64,000 nucleotides of DNA from Noviherbaspirillum soli (GCF_015352955.1 NZ_JACYOX010000003.1:186001-250000), one strand, 5' to 3'; counted from the stretch's first letter, positions 8,533 through 17,864 are shown. Notes: generated by a model not told the origin, from the sequence alone. A program made the numbers and translations.

Positions 8533-9450
8533 ATGCCAATTGCATCTCTTCGAGGCCTGGTCAGCGTGATCGACATTGCCATTCCCGGCTTGCGCGGCAT
8601 CGGCGCGGCGACGGTGCTCAGGCAGACCTTGTCCCGCTTCATGGCGCATGACATGGTGACCCACGCCAGGGCGGTCACTTTCCAGGTGCTGTTCTCGTTT
8701 TTCCCCTTCGTGATCCTGTTCATGGCGCTGCTGGGCTACCTGGAAATAGTCAGCCTCTTCGATTACCTGCGCCGGCAGTCGGAAGTGTTTTTCCTGCGGC
8801 AGACCGCGCCGCAGATGAATGCCGTCATCGACCAGCTGCAGCAGCGGCGCCACGGCATGCTGTCCTTCGGCATCGTGTTCGCGCTGTGGGCATCCTCCTC
8901 GGCGATGCGGGCGATGATGAACGCGATGAACGTGATCTATGGCGTTCGGGAAGAGCGGCCGCTATGGAGGCGCTACCTGCAGTCCGTGCTGGCCACGCTG
9001 GCGGTAGGCGCCGCGCTGGCATTCGCGGTGACCCTGCTGCTGGTGCGGCCGGCGGCGATGGCGGTGCTGGCCGAGGACCTTGGCCTGCCGCACTGGTGGG
9101 CCGGCATGTGGGCCTGGTATCTGCGCTGGCCCGCGGTCCTGCTGCTGCTGACAGCGGTCGTGACGGTGATCTACTGGATCACGCCCGATGTCAAGCAGCG
9201 CTTCCGCTTCGTCACGCCCGGCGCCGTCATCGCGGTGCTGGTCTGGTTTGCCGCCTCGCTGGGCTTCGATTTCTATGTGCGCAATATCGGCAGCTACGAC
9301 AGGCTGTACGGCAGCGTCGGCACGGCCGTGGTGCTGCTGCTGTACTTCTTCCTGACCTCGTTCATCCTGCTGTTCGGCGCCGAGCTCAATGCCGCGATCG
9401 AGCATCTGGACCCGGCCGGCAAGAACCCGGGCGACAAAAGCGCTGACTGA
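8533..9450 (+). CDS. YihY/BrkB family membrane protein
   Basis: Inner membrane protein of the YihY (formerly RNase BN) family with six hydrophobic segments. Family landmarks are present: ARAVTFQVLFSFFPFVILF near the N-terminus, then WASSSAMRAMMNAMNVIYG and VLVWFAASLGFDFYVRNIGS near the end, plus the SYDRLYGSVG segment. Function of the family is not settled. Three starts are possible: ATG 8533 (305 residues), ATG 8521 with a GGA 7 bases ahead, or TTG 8488; I use 8533 without strong evidence. It is divergent from the AI-2E-family gene and followed by about 130 bases of non-coding DNA. Confidence 0.9.
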   Translation: MPIASLRGLVSVIDIAIPGLRGIGAATVLRQTLSRFMAHDMVTHARAVTFQVLFSFFPFVILFMALLGYLEIVSLFDYLRRQSEVFFLRQTAPQMNAVIDQLQQRRHGMLSFGIVFALWASSSAMRAMMNAMNVIYGVREERPLWRRYLQSVLATLAVGAALAFAVTLLLVRPAAMAVLAEDLGLPHWWAGMWAWYLRWPAVLLLLTAVVTVIYWITPDVKQRFRFVTPGAVIAVLVWFAASLGFDFYVRNIGSYDRLYGSVGTAVVLLLYFFLTSFILLFGAELNAAIEHLDPAGKNPGDKSAD

Positions 9451-9583
9451 GCAGCGCCGCCCGGTTGTCGTGCGTGCGTGGCGTTTCCCCGGTCCGGATG
9501 GCCCCGGTGAAAGCGGGATGCGCTGGACGGATCAGACCGGCGCGACGCCGGTCCGGATGTTCCCGCCTGCGTGGCGCAGGGTA

Positions 9584-9736
9584 TCAGCCGGCCTTGGCCG
9601 CGCTGCGCACCGCCGGCGGCGCGGCGCTCGAACTGTCTGTTTGCGCGCTGGGGGTGCCGGCCAGTACGGCGGCGGCAATGCTCAGTGCGATGCAGCCAAG
9701 GACGGCGAGCGCGGAAGACAGAACGATGCTTTTCAT
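9584..9736 (-). CDS. Possible small membrane or secreted peptide (50 aa)
   Basis: An ATG frame of 50 codons. The product begins MKSIVLSSALAVLGCIALSI, a classic signal or transmembrane segment, and ends in a polar tail rich in Ser, Ala and Pro. No good ribosome site is visible just upstream. It lies alone between the brkB-like gene and an AT-rich region. Not recognised; the coding call depends on composition and the hydrophobic N-terminus. Confidence 0.4.
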   Translation of the reverse strand: MKSIVLSSALAVLGCIALSIAAAVLAGTPSAQTDSSSAAPPAVRSAAKAG

Positions 9737-10045
9737 GATGCGTAGGGAATGTGAAATCGGAGGGGAAATGCAGCGTAATGATAACGGCCGGATTTCTAGT
9801 TGGAAAGGATTATGGCGCGATGAGGTAAATAAACGACGTTTTTATTGAACGTTGAAGCGTCATATGCATCGTGCCCGGGACGGATATTAATTCCAAGCCA
9901 TCACGTCTCATGAAACGGCGTCTTTTTTCCGCATGGCTGCGTTGGGATCGTCACCCAACAGCCTGGCCATTGACTTCCCGCCCGCCGCGCAGCGCGCCCA
10001 GTATCTGCAGCCCGTGTTCGACTTCTTCCATCAGCACGGTTTCGG
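9737..10045. other. Gap with possible frameshifted small coding sequence
   Basis: No certain gene. On the minus strand, about 9966-10095 contains a frame reading ASGTPGLAQGPLQTGLTETV then MEEVEHGLQILGALRGGREV before a TGA; its composition looks coding but it is out of frame with the 72-codon ORF that precedes it at 10046-10264. A short plus-strand frame of 26 codons at about 9768-9848 has a GGAGGGG stretch directly ahead but no recognisable product. Confidence 0.3.
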
Positions 10046-10264
10046 TCAGTCCGGTCTGCAGCGGTCCCTGCGCCAGCCCTGGCGTGCCTGACGCCTGATG
10101 GTCAGATGATTCACGGCCAGCAGCACTGCAAGCGCCACGCCCGCAGCGGCTTTGTCCAGGATCACGCGGCGCTTTGTACGAACTTCGTCGGCGATCGGTG
10201 CGGTGCGTCCGAGCAGCATTCGGTCTTTCAGTCGTCCTCCCCGATCGGAATGAAAATCCTGCAT
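10046..10264 (-). CDS. Small membrane-associated protein of unknown function (72 aa)
   Basis: ATG frame with a well-placed AGGA ribosome site 7 bases ahead of the start. The product has a basic N-terminal half, then one hydrophobic segment (AAAGVALAVLLAVNHL, about residues 39-54) and an Arg-rich tail. The tail loses coding character, and a different frame looks better from there on, so the last about 20 residues may result from a frameshift. Not recognised. Confidence 0.4.
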   Translation of the reverse strand: MQDFHSDRGGRLKDRMLLGRTAPIADEVRTKRRVILDKAAAGVALAVLLAVNHLTIRRQARQGWRRDRCRPD

Positions 10265-10697
10265 TTATTTCCTGGCCTTAATTAGTATTTGTCATTTCAC
10301 AATTTATTTCCGTTAAATATCCTGGTTTCCCTTAATTAATTTGAATGAGGAAATTTTCCGTCAACCATTTATTTCTGAAAAAGATTCTTAAGTTAATTAA
10401 ATAAATGCCAATATATTCTTCCCGGTAAAACAAGCGTAAAGGCCAGGGATTGGCTTTTTAAGAACCTGGTAATGACGAATAATGCCAACTTCAAAGCGGG
10501 ACGTTTCATCTTCTAAATTGCAGCATTTCCATGGCCTGGAAGGAAATATTTTCCCCTTTGCATACAGTGACATAAGGAATATTTAATTGCATTCTGCGTA
10601 ACATGTTTTTCATGGAAAACAATAAAATTTTAGCCTGGGAAAATTTAGATGTCGGATTTATTTACACATTCATTTAGGGCGCAATAAAAAAATTCAT

Positions 10698-10710
10698 TAA
10701 GCTGTTGATT
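10698..10710 (-). promoter_or_regulatory. IHF-like binding site
   Basis: TAAGCTGTTGATT matches the reverse complement of the IHF consensus (YAANNNNTTGATW) at every fixed position. It ends 20 bases before the -24 element of the sigma-54 promoter, where DNA bending is often needed for activator contact. Sequence match only. Confidence 0.55.
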
Positions 10711-10730
10711 TTCCATGTTTGCTTATTTCA

Positions 10731-10746
10731 TGGCACGCGCCTTGCA
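10731..10746 (+). promoter_or_regulatory. Sigma-54 (RpoN) promoter of the PEP-CTERM gene
   Basis: TGGCACG-N4-TTGC at 10731-10745 fits the -24/-12 consensus exactly, with GG at 10732-10733 and GC at 10744-10745 in the right spacing. Transcription would start near 10757, giving a leader of about 86 bases before the ATG at 10843. In floc-forming betaproteobacteria, PEP-CTERM genes are known to depend on RpoN and the PrsK/PrsR system, which supports the call. Confidence 0.85.
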
Positions 10747-10842
10747 GCAGATTTTTTCAGGGAATGGGTAAAAGAGATCAGCAGGAGCCTTTCCTTTATT
10801 GCGAACTGGCTTGTACTCAAGATTTTGATCGGAGAAAACACC

Positions 10843-11682
10843 ATGCGCTTTACCATGAAGAAAAAAGTTTTGGCATGCAGCATCGCGGGAGGTCTGGCCA
10901 TGCTTGCCTCAAGCGCGGGAGCACAGACGACATTCCCGGACTTTACCGTGAGTGAAGTCGCTGTTCCTGGCGCGAACGCGGGCATTGTCAATGCTGACAA
11001 GGTGACCGGCAACTACGTCGAGGTGATTACCTTCAGTGGTAACAACTTCAATGTGTCGCTGTTGTGGCAAGCCGGCCAGTTCGTAGCCAACGACGGCACG
11101 ACGCCGGTCGCGTCCCAGCTTGGCGGGGTCACGTCCAACCAGTACGGCATGTACGCGCTGTACCAGGGCAACGGCAGCTTCAGCGCCGGCGCCAATGGCA
11201 CCACGAACTTCCGCTTCTCCCCGGGCGGCAACCTGTCAGTATTCCTGGACCCGGGCAGCAACACCACCTTCACGCAGCCAGGCAACGGCTCCACCGCCTG
11301 GGGAACCGCCAACGCGGGTGAAGACATCCGGATCGCCAACGGCGTGCCGACTTCGGGACAGGGCACGCTGGACCCCAACCTGCCGACCTGTTCCGGCAGC
11401 GGTGGCACCGGCATCAACTGCGGCAGCTTCGGCGCGTCGTCGTCCTGGGGGCTGACGTCCGCTGGCACGAGCTATTTCACCGCGCCCAATCCGTTCTACA
11501 GCGTGTCGTTCCAGTCCGGCCAGCTCAATAATTTCAGCCTGAGCGGTACCCAGGTCATCAATGGCTCGCTGGACGTGATCTTCAACGGCGGCGGCGGCGG
11601 CCAGGTTCCCGAACCGGCCACGCTGGCCCTGCTTGGCCTGGGTGTGCTTGGACTCAGCCTGTCGCGACGCAGAAAGGCCTGA
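10843..11682 (+). CDS. PEP-CTERM sorting domain protein, resembling flocculation protein PepA
   Basis: A 279-residue exported protein. The N-terminus is a signal peptide (MRFTMKKKVLACSIAGGLAM, cleaved after SSAGA). The mature part is Gly/Ser/Asn-rich with motifs such as NQYGMYALYQGNGSFS. The C-terminus is a complete PEP-CTERM signal: VPEPATLALLGLGVLGLSL followed by RRRKA, recognised by exosortase (EpsH-type) for surface attachment with exopolysaccharide. The overall pattern resembles PepA proteins linked to floc formation, a similarity judgement from memory. GGAG sits 8 bases before the ATG; upstream codons lack a site. It is probably monocistronic, driven by the sigma-54 promoter and closed by a strong terminator. 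Confidence 0.9.
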   Translation: MRFTMKKKVLACSIAGGLAMLASSAGAQTTFPDFTVSEVAVPGANAGIVNADKVTGNYVEVITFSGNNFNVSLLWQAGQFVANDGTTPVASQLGGVTSNQYGMYALYQGNGSFSAGANGTTNFRFSPGGNLSVFLDPGSNTTFTQPGNGSTAWGTANAGEDIRIANGVPTSGQGTLDPNLPTCSGSGGTGINCGSFGASSSWGLTSAGTSYFTAPNPFYSVSFQSGQLNNFSLSGTQVINGSLDVIFNGGGGGQVPEPATLALLGLGVLGLSLSRRRKA

Positions 11683-11759
11683 TCGCATTTGTTGTAAACC
11701 GTCCTCAGGGGAGACCGCCGGCTGGCCTGATGCAACACAGGCCGGTCAGGCGGCTGAGC

Positions 11760-11792
11760 AGGCTGCCACGACCGAGCGTGGCAGCCTTTTTT
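11760..11792 (+). terminator. Intrinsic terminator of the PEP-CTERM gene
   Basis: Perfect ten-pair stem GGCTGCCACG (11761-11770) with CGTGGCAGCC (11777-11786), six-base loop, then six T. It is 80 bases after the stop codon. Confidence 0.88.
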
Positions 11793-11862
11793 CTGCGTGC
11801 GGACGGCTCATTGCGTGGATGCGACGCCTTCGCTTTCCGGAGCCCGCGCTTGCCAACCCGCT

Positions 11863-13065
11863 CTAATGGCGCCGGCCAGTTGATTCCCGTGTGCGGCACG
11901 GCAGCGCATAACCGGCAAGACAGCATTCTGCCAGCCGGTCTCCCAGTTCCCGCCGCGCCTGCGGGTCGGTGCCCATGGCCCGGTGCAGTCCTTCCGGCAG
12001 GGCATGCACAGGCAGCACGCCCGGCATTGCCGGCATGTCCCAGGTGGCCGCATAGGCCGCCTGCTTGGTCGGGACGCCTTCCTGGCCGGGCAGGCCCAGG
12101 TTCAGGCGCGGCAGCGCATAGGCCATTGCCACGATGCGGCCATGCAGACTGCTGCCCAGGTAGCAGCGGGCGCCGGCAATCAGCGCGCAGATGTTCCACA
12201 GGTTCAGGCTGTGCAGGATCGCGGCCGGCGTGCGCATGCGACGAATAACGCGCCGGTAGCAGTCGATGTCGTCATGCCAGTATGCGGCGCCGGCACGGAA
12301 GAACACGATGCCGCAGCCGGTCTCCCGCGCCGCCAGGTCGAGGGCGCGGGCAAGTGCGTCGAGCGTGAAGTCGTCGCCGAAGTCGGCGCTCAATTGCACG
12401 GCCAGGTAGCCGCGCGGAAAACGCTGGCGCAGTGCGGACAGGGCGCTGCCATGGGCGTGGCGGCGGATGCGGCGATCCAGCAGCCTTGCCGTCAGCGCCG
12501 CCGGGTCCGGCATCAGCCGGCTGGCGATGCCGGCGCGGGCCAGCAGGCCGTGGGTGATTCCGTCGCGCACCGACACAGCCTCGGCCTGGCGCAGCTTGTC
12601 CAGCACTTCGCGCTGCATCGCTGCATCGCACTGCGCCAGGCCGACGCCGCCGACGGCAACATGCAGCACGCGCAGTCCGGCAGGCGCCGCCAGATACGGC
12701 GCCAGGTCAGGGCGGCGCAGCCGTTCATGGGCCCAGGCGGCGCGACCTTGGAGGTCGTGATCCAGGCAGTTCACTATCGGCATCGCCTGCCGCGGCGGCA
12801 GCAGCATCACCGCAGCCTCCCAGACGCTGCAGGTCAGCAGTTCGCCGCCGGCATGGATCAGCGCGCCGCCATGCCGTCCATGTCGCGCCAGCACATCGGA
12901 CAACGGCAGAACCCGCTTGCCGCCGACCGGGCGCAGGTCGACCTTGGCCAGCCCGGCATAGACCAGGTGGCGTGGCCACAGCAGCGCAGCGGCCACCTGT
13001 GCGAACAGCAAATCGCCGAAGTTGTGCCGGTCGAAGGCGCCGAAGACGATGGTGGCGGGCTGCAT
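11863..13065 (-). CDS. Polysaccharide pyruvyl transferase family protein
   Basis: A 400-residue member of the PS_pyruv_trans family (CsaB/WcaK-like), which adds ketal-linked pyruvate to exopolysaccharide sugars. Visible family features: the N-terminal FGAFDRHNFGDLLF segment, a central VAVGGVG and SVRDGIT block, the VFFRAGA strand, and the C-terminal SSLHGRIVAMAYALP motif that is the hallmark of the family. No signal peptide, so it is probably cytoplasmic. No other polysaccharide gene is adjacent, though a PEP-CTERM protein (exported with polysaccharide) lies next to it in convergent orientation. The pyruvyl-acceptor sugar is unknown. Confidence 0.88.
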   Translation of the reverse strand: MQPATIVFGAFDRHNFGDLLFAQVAAALLWPRHLVYAGLAKVDLRPVGGKRVLPLSDVLARHGRHGGALIHAGGELLTCSVWEAAVMLLPPRQAMPIVNCLDHDLQGRAAWAHERLRRPDLAPYLAAPAGLRVLHVAVGGVGLAQCDAAMQREVLDKLRQAEAVSVRDGITHGLLARAGIASRLMPDPAALTARLLDRRIRRHAHGSALSALRQRFPRGYLAVQLSADFGDDFTLDALARALDLAARETGCGIVFFRAGAAYWHDDIDCYRRVIRRMRTPAAILHSLNLWNICALIAGARCYLGSSLHGRIVAMAYALPRLNLGLPGQEGVPTKQAAYAATWDMPAMPGVLPVHALPEGLHRAMGTDPQARRELGDRLAECCLAGYALPCRTRESTGRRH

Positions 13066-13094
13066 TGCCGTGCTGGCCTGCAGGCCGCGCCGCC

Positions 13095-14237
13095 TTATCC
13101 CCGCGATGGATTGATCAGGTATTTCTCCCCGGTGCTGCGCCGGCCATAGGCCGCCACGGCGTCGGCGCCCAGCGCTTCAGACAGCGACACTTCCTTCGTG
13201 TAATGGCTGGCGAAGGTCGTGGTCAGTTCGGCGGCAACCCGCTGCTTCAGGCGCGCCGCCACCTCGGGGCCGGCCTTTTGCAGGAAGGGGAACAGCAGCC
13301 AGCCGCCCATGCCCCAGGTCATGCCGAAGTCGCGCACGATCTCGGTTGGCCGGGTGTCGAGGCCGCCGTAGATATACACCTGCTTGAAGGTGGTGGAGCC
13401 GTAGCGGCTGTATTCCTTCGCGGTGCGGTTGGCCGCCGCTTCCATGCCGGACAGGATCTGCCCCGCCAGGCGGCCGCCGCCGATGGCGTCGAAGGCAATG
13501 GTGGCGCCGGTGGCGACCAGCGCGTCGGTCAGTTCCTGCATGAAGTTGTCGGCGGTGGAATCGACCACGTAACGCGCGCCTATGCCCTTGAGCAGTTCCG
13601 CCTGCTGCTGCGAGCGCACGATGTTGACCAGGCCGATGCCATCCTTGATGCAGATGCGGTTCAGCATCTGTCCCAGGTTGGACGCCGCGGCGGTATGCAC
13701 CAGCGCCTTGTGGCCTTCATTGCGCATGGTTTCCACCATGCCCAGCGCGGTCAGCGGATTGACGAAGGCGGATGCGCCCTGCGCGGCCGTGGCGCCTGGC
13801 GGCAGCGGCAGGCACTGGTCCGCCGGCACGCAGCGGTATTGCGCATACATGGCCCCGGCCAGCACCGCGACCGTCTTGCCCATCAGCGCCTGCGCCGCCG
13901 GCGAGGCGCCGGCCGCGACCACCGTGCCGGCGCCTTCGTTGCCCACCGGCAGCGATTGGTCGAGCCGGGCCGCCATGCTTTTCATGCCGCGCTCGGGGAT
14001 GGGCGCGGTGACGACCGGCCCGCTGGCATTGCGGCTGAAGACCGCGCTGGACATGTCGGCAGCGCCGAACAGCAGGCCAATGTCCGACGGATTGATCGGC
14101 GAGGCTTCGATACGCACCAGCACTTCATTCTCGGCCGGCGTTGGCACCGGCACCGGCGCCAGCGACAGTTCCAGCTCGCCGCTGGCCTTGACCAGCGAGC
14201 GCAGTTCCAGGGCAGTTTTTTCGGTCGGGGTAGTCAA
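13095..14237 (-). CDS. Zinc-type alcohol dehydrogenase / quinone oxidoreductase (MDR superfamily)
   Basis: A 380-residue medium-chain dehydrogenase/reductase. The N-terminal GroES-like domain (about 1-150) has SPINPSDIGLLFG and LPVGNEGAGTVVAAG; the Rossmann domain has HTAAASNLGQMLNRI and VAFDAIGGG-type segments. No structural zinc cysteine cluster is seen, which fits the quinone oxidoreductase branch that uses NADPH. The best start is a TTG at 14237 with GAGGAG seven bases ahead; no ATG with a site exists near the conserved N-terminus. It is 29 bases downstream of the pyruvyl transferase 5' end and likely independent. Substrate unknown. Confidence 0.87.
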   Translation of the reverse strand: MTTPTEKTALELRSLVKASGELELSLAPVPVPTPAENEVLVRIEASPINPSDIGLLFGAADMSSAVFSRNASGPVVTAPIPERGMKSMAARLDQSLPVGNEGAGTVVAAGASPAAQALMGKTVAVLAGAMYAQYRCVPADQCLPLPPGATAAQGASAFVNPLTALGMVETMRNEGHKALVHTAAASNLGQMLNRICIKDGIGLVNIVRSQQQAELLKGIGARYVVDSTADNFMQELTDALVATGATIAFDAIGGGRLAGQILSGMEAAANRTAKEYSRYGSTTFKQVYIYGGLDTRPTEIVRDFGMTWGMGGWLLFPFLQKAGPEVAARLKQRVAAELTTTFASHYTKEVSLSEALGADAVAAYGRRSTGEKYLINPSRG

Positions 14238-14281
14238 TTGTTGTCTCCTCGTGTGATAGGGCGCAGTGAAAGCGGCAAAGC

Positions 14282-14447
14282 TTAACACCGGCCCGGCTTG
14301 CCCGTTTGTGCCAGGTCCATTGCCGAGTTCGGGGTGTGCTGCTCTTCCGGCAGCCAGGCCACGGTGACGGCGGTGCAGACCGGGATGCCGGTCATGCTCA
14401 CGAGCAGCGTGGCAAAGCCGCCCAGACTGAGCAGCAGGGAAACCAAA
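14282..14447 (-). CDS. Possible small membrane protein (about 54 aa)
   Basis: A minus-strand frame whose product LVSLLLSLGGFATLLVSMTG contains one hydrophobic helix and ends with a polar tail (PEEQHTPNSAMDLAQ) before TAA. The start is unclear: a TTG at 14447 or an alternative codon further upstream, none with a clear ribosome site. Not recognised. Confidence 0.3.
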
Positions 14448-14607
14448 CGGGATGGGCGGACATGGCAAGCCGGGGGCGATACCCGGGCAGCGCGAGAGCA
14501 TGATTCTGCCCGCGAAAGCCGGTCAGCGACGAGTCGTTCGGTTAAGCAGACATGTCGGCGCTGTGCTACATTGCCGTCGCGGTTTCCGGCCATGCCGGAC
14601 CGCATAC

Positions 14608-14800
14608 GTTCTCAGGGCGAGGTGAAATTCCTCACCGGCGGTAATGGGGCGGGCATATGCCAGGTTTTGGATTGGCACAGGACTGCCCCTAGTCCGCGAG
14701 CGCTTGCTGCAGCGCCGGTTCTCCGGCATCGCGGCAAGGTCAGCAGACCCGGTGCGATTCCGGGACCGACGGTCACAGTCCGGATAAAGAGAGAGCGGGA
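14608..14800 (+). promoter_or_regulatory. FMN riboswitch (RFN element)
   Basis: Matches the RFN element in order: TCAGGGCGAGGTGAAATTCC opening, ACCGGCGGTAAT, a variable arm with the AGTCCGCGAGCG block, GGTCAGCAGACCCGGTGCGA, then GGTCACAGTCCGGAT and GAGAGAGCG closing the P1 stem. FMN binding normally shuts off the downstream riboflavin gene. It precedes a lone lumazine synthase gene with about 165 bases between, enough for an expression platform. Confidence 0.95.
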
Positions 14801-14803
14801 TAG

Positions 14804-15469
<666 letters not shown>

Positions 15470-15557
15470 GCAGGCAGCCGGCTTGGCGTTGCGACCTGCA
15501 TGCAACGCTAGGCCGGTTTCGTGATCCAAGCCGCTGGCGCTGTTGCGGGAGGACGCG

Positions 15558-15653
15558 ATGTTTGTATTCTTTTCCAGCCGGCTGGGCTGCCTGGGTTCGA
15601 TTGCCGTATCCCTGGTGCTGACCCTGCTGCTGTTATTGCTGGGTGTGTTCTGA
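15558..15653 (+). CDS. Tiny membrane protein (31 aa)
   Basis: ATG frame with a strong GGGAGG ribosome site 6 bases ahead. The product starts MFVFFSSRLGCLGS and is then one continuous hydrophobic helix rich in Leu and Val to the stop. A strong intrinsic terminator follows 20 bases later. The combination of site, helix and terminator makes a real gene likely; no function is known to me. Confidence 0.65.
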   Translation: MFVFFSSRLGCLGSIAVSLVLTLLLLLLGVF

Positions 15654-15673
15654 GCCCCGGCCCTGGATGTGAC

Positions 15674-15709
15674 AACGCCTGGCCGCCGCGACGGTGGCCA
15701 GGCGTTTTG
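15674..15709 (+). terminator. Intrinsic terminator after the tiny membrane protein
   Basis: Stem AACGCCTGGCC (15674-15684) pairs with GGCCAGGCGTT (15696-15706) and runs into TTTT. It closes the transcript of the 31-codon gene and possibly of ribH2. Confidence 0.82.
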
Positions 15710-15758
15710 CCGGCAACGCGTCGGCAGCGCGTGATCCGCGCCGCCGACGCGTGCCCGG

Positions 15759-17864
15759 TCAGGGGATGAAGTTCAGCGTTTCCGGCAGATCCCTGCTGGG
15801 CACTTCGAAGACCGGGCCGTTGTCATCCGGATCTTTCACCTTCGCGCCATCGCTGATGAAGAACTCGGCAATCTGCCGCTGCGCACCGATCGCAAAGGGA
15901 GCCGCTGCGGGCGTGAAGATGTTGGTCAGGAAGGTATGCGGATTCTTCGGTATCCCCGGGATGTTTGCATAGGCCAGGTCGTTACGGTACTGCACGGCGG
16001 CATTGGCCAGCTTGCCGGCGCGCAGGATCGCGCTGGTGGTCGGATTCGGCACCGTCTGGTCGCCGTGCGCAAACTGGAACAGCACCGGCTTGGCGCTGTT
16101 GCCGGGCAGCGGATTGGACCGGATGAACGGCGCATAGGACACCGGGTTGCCAGCCTGCTGCGCCCACTCGTTGCGGTCCAGCAGCTGCTGGATCGCCATC
16201 GCGCCCTGCACATTGTTGACCACCGGGCCCTGGCCGCGCAGCGGGATGTTTTCATTGAATTCGATGCCTCCCGCCGGCGGCAGGTTGATCAGCGACGGCA
16301 GCCGGGTGGCCAGCGCAGTGCCCGTCAGCGGACGGAAGGCGCCGAGCCTGGCTACCTCGGTGATGGAGCCGCCCGGCACGTTGGGCACGCCGGCCTTGAT
16401 GCGCGGCTCCACGCCCAGCAGGATGGTGCCGTAGATGCCGCCGAAGGACTGGCCGCTGTAATAGATGCGGTCGCCGTCGAGATCGGCCTTGCCGTCGCCG
16501 TCCACGTCCATGCCGGCTTTGACCACGCTCACCAGCTGCATCAGGTCGACCACGGTCTGGCGCAGGCCGTCGCGGTTGCCCAGCACGGTGTAGGGTGCGG
16601 CGGCGTTGACGCCTTCGGTCGAGTCGATCTTGCCGTCGCCGTTCTGGTCGTAGCCACGGCCGCCGGCCGGCAGGGTGACGGTGGTGCCGTTGCTTGTGAT
16701 GGTCAGCATGCCCTGGTCGCCGCCGCCATGGCCGACCACTTGGATTGCCAGGGTGGCGATGCCCTTGTCGGCAAAGGTCGATGCCACCGTCCAGGGCGCG
16801 CCATACATGCTGTCGGTGAAGCCGTGGCCGAAGATGGCGACCGGGTAGCCCCTGGCTGGCTTGTCGCCGGATGGGAGGAACAGCTGGAACACCAGTTTCT
16901 CGCTGCCCTGCGGCGCGGGCTGGCCGGTGCGGGTCGGCGTTGCCGGAATGTATTTGGCGTCGTTCAGGTAGCTGGGCGAGTCGAACGTGCCATAGGCGAT
17001 CTTTTCAACCGCGCCCGGCACGACCTGCAGTGCCGCCATCGGCAACTGGGAAGTGGTGAATCCGGCCACGCTGGTCTGGCGCTTGAAGGCGATGCTGGTG
17101 CCGGCCGCCGGGAATACCGCGCGGGCGGCGCCGCCGTTGCCGATCATGAAATTGGCGCCTGGCTTGGCGTCCCTGACCGACTTCATGATCTTGTACAGGT
17201 CGGCGCTGATGCTCTGGGTGGAAAACAGCGTGGCAGCGGCAACCTTCAGATTGGCCGGAATGCGTGAGCGCAGCGCGTCGCGCAGTTCGCGCCGGTATTC
17301 GCTGGTCTCGCGACGCTGGTCGCTGTCGTCGTTGTCCATGTCGATCGACTTGAGCTTCTTGCCGCTGGCGTCGCGCACGCCGTCGGTGACGATCAGCACA
17401 TAGCGGGAATGCTCGTTGAGCAGTTCATCGGATTCGAAGGCAAGGGTCTTGCTGGCCGGGTCCCATACCACCTGGTTGATGCCGACTCTCTGGCCGGCGC
17501 CCATGCCGTTGGTGATATCGCCGAGATTCATCAGGAAGATCGTGTTGCTGTTGACGGTGCGCGGGTCGATGGCGCCGTTGAAGGGCAGGGTGATGCGGGG
17601 CTGGGTGGAAAAGCCGTCCAGGGTATTAAGCACCTCGATGTCGGCGCAGTCGCTGGGACGGGTGGCGCAGTTCGGCAGCGGCAGTTCCACGCGGCGGCCG
17701 GTGTTCTGGCTGGGGTCGGCGACGGTAAAGCGGTCGCTCGGGAAGGGACTGCCTGCCGGGTCGGACAGGTCATAGCGGATGGCGACACCATCGGCCAGCA
17801 CGGTCAGTGGAAGGGCAAGCAAAATCACGGCGGACGCCATGCGGCGGCCAGTATTTTTCAACAT
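15759..17864 (-). CDS. Secreted alpha/beta hydrolase (lipase/esterase-like) with N-terminal Ig-like region
   Basis: A 701-residue exported protein with a signal peptide (cleavage near TVLADG). Residues about 25-250 form a Big_5/virulence-lipase N-terminal-type region (DPRTVNSNTIFLMNLGD, DELLNEHSRYVLIVTDGV). The catalytic half has an oxyanion segment (IFGHGFTDSMYG), the nucleophile elbow GQSFGG, and a likely Asp/His pair in HGDQTVPN and KNPHTFL. Two calcium-loop-like stretches are visible (DQNGDGKIDSTEG and DVDGDGKADLDGDR). AGGAG precedes the ATG. It stands alone; substrate is unknown but the layout resembles extracellular lipases of the Pla-1/cef/VolA kind. Confidence 0.82.
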   Translation of the reverse strand: MLKNTGRRMASAVILLALPLTVLADGVAIRYDLSDPAGSPFPSDRFTVADPSQNTGRRVELPLPNCATRPSDCADIEVLNTLDGFSTQPRITLPFNGAIDPRTVNSNTIFLMNLGDITNGMGAGQRVGINQVVWDPASKTLAFESDELLNEHSRYVLIVTDGVRDASGKKLKSIDMDNDDSDQRRETSEYRRELRDALRSRIPANLKVAAATLFSTQSISADLYKIMKSVRDAKPGANFMIGNGGAARAVFPAAGTSIAFKRQTSVAGFTTSQLPMAALQVVPGAVEKIAYGTFDSPSYLNDAKYIPATPTRTGQPAPQGSEKLVFQLFLPSGDKPARGYPVAIFGHGFTDSMYGAPWTVASTFADKGIATLAIQVVGHGGGDQGMLTITSNGTTVTLPAGGRGYDQNGDGKIDSTEGVNAAAPYTVLGNRDGLRQTVVDLMQLVSVVKAGMDVDGDGKADLDGDRIYYSGQSFGGIYGTILLGVEPRIKAGVPNVPGGSITEVARLGAFRPLTGTALATRLPSLINLPPAGGIEFNENIPLRGQGPVVNNVQGAMAIQQLLDRNEWAQQAGNPVSYAPFIRSNPLPGNSAKPVLFQFAHGDQTVPNPTTSAILRAGKLANAAVQYRNDLAYANIPGIPKNPHTFLTNIFTPAAAPFAIGAQRQIAEFFISDGAKVKDPDDNGPVFEVPSRDLPETLNFIP

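Larger units (their letters stand above)
10265..10842. other. AT-rich regulatory region upstream of the PEP-CTERM gene
   Basis: About 580 bases of AT-rich DNA, sharply different from the GC-rich surroundings, with no supported gene. It contains the sigma-54 promoter at 10731-10746 and an IHF-like site just upstream. The remaining stretch (10265-10690) has many A and T runs and short imperfect repeats and would be the place for activator binding sites; I could not define one. Confidence 0.6.
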
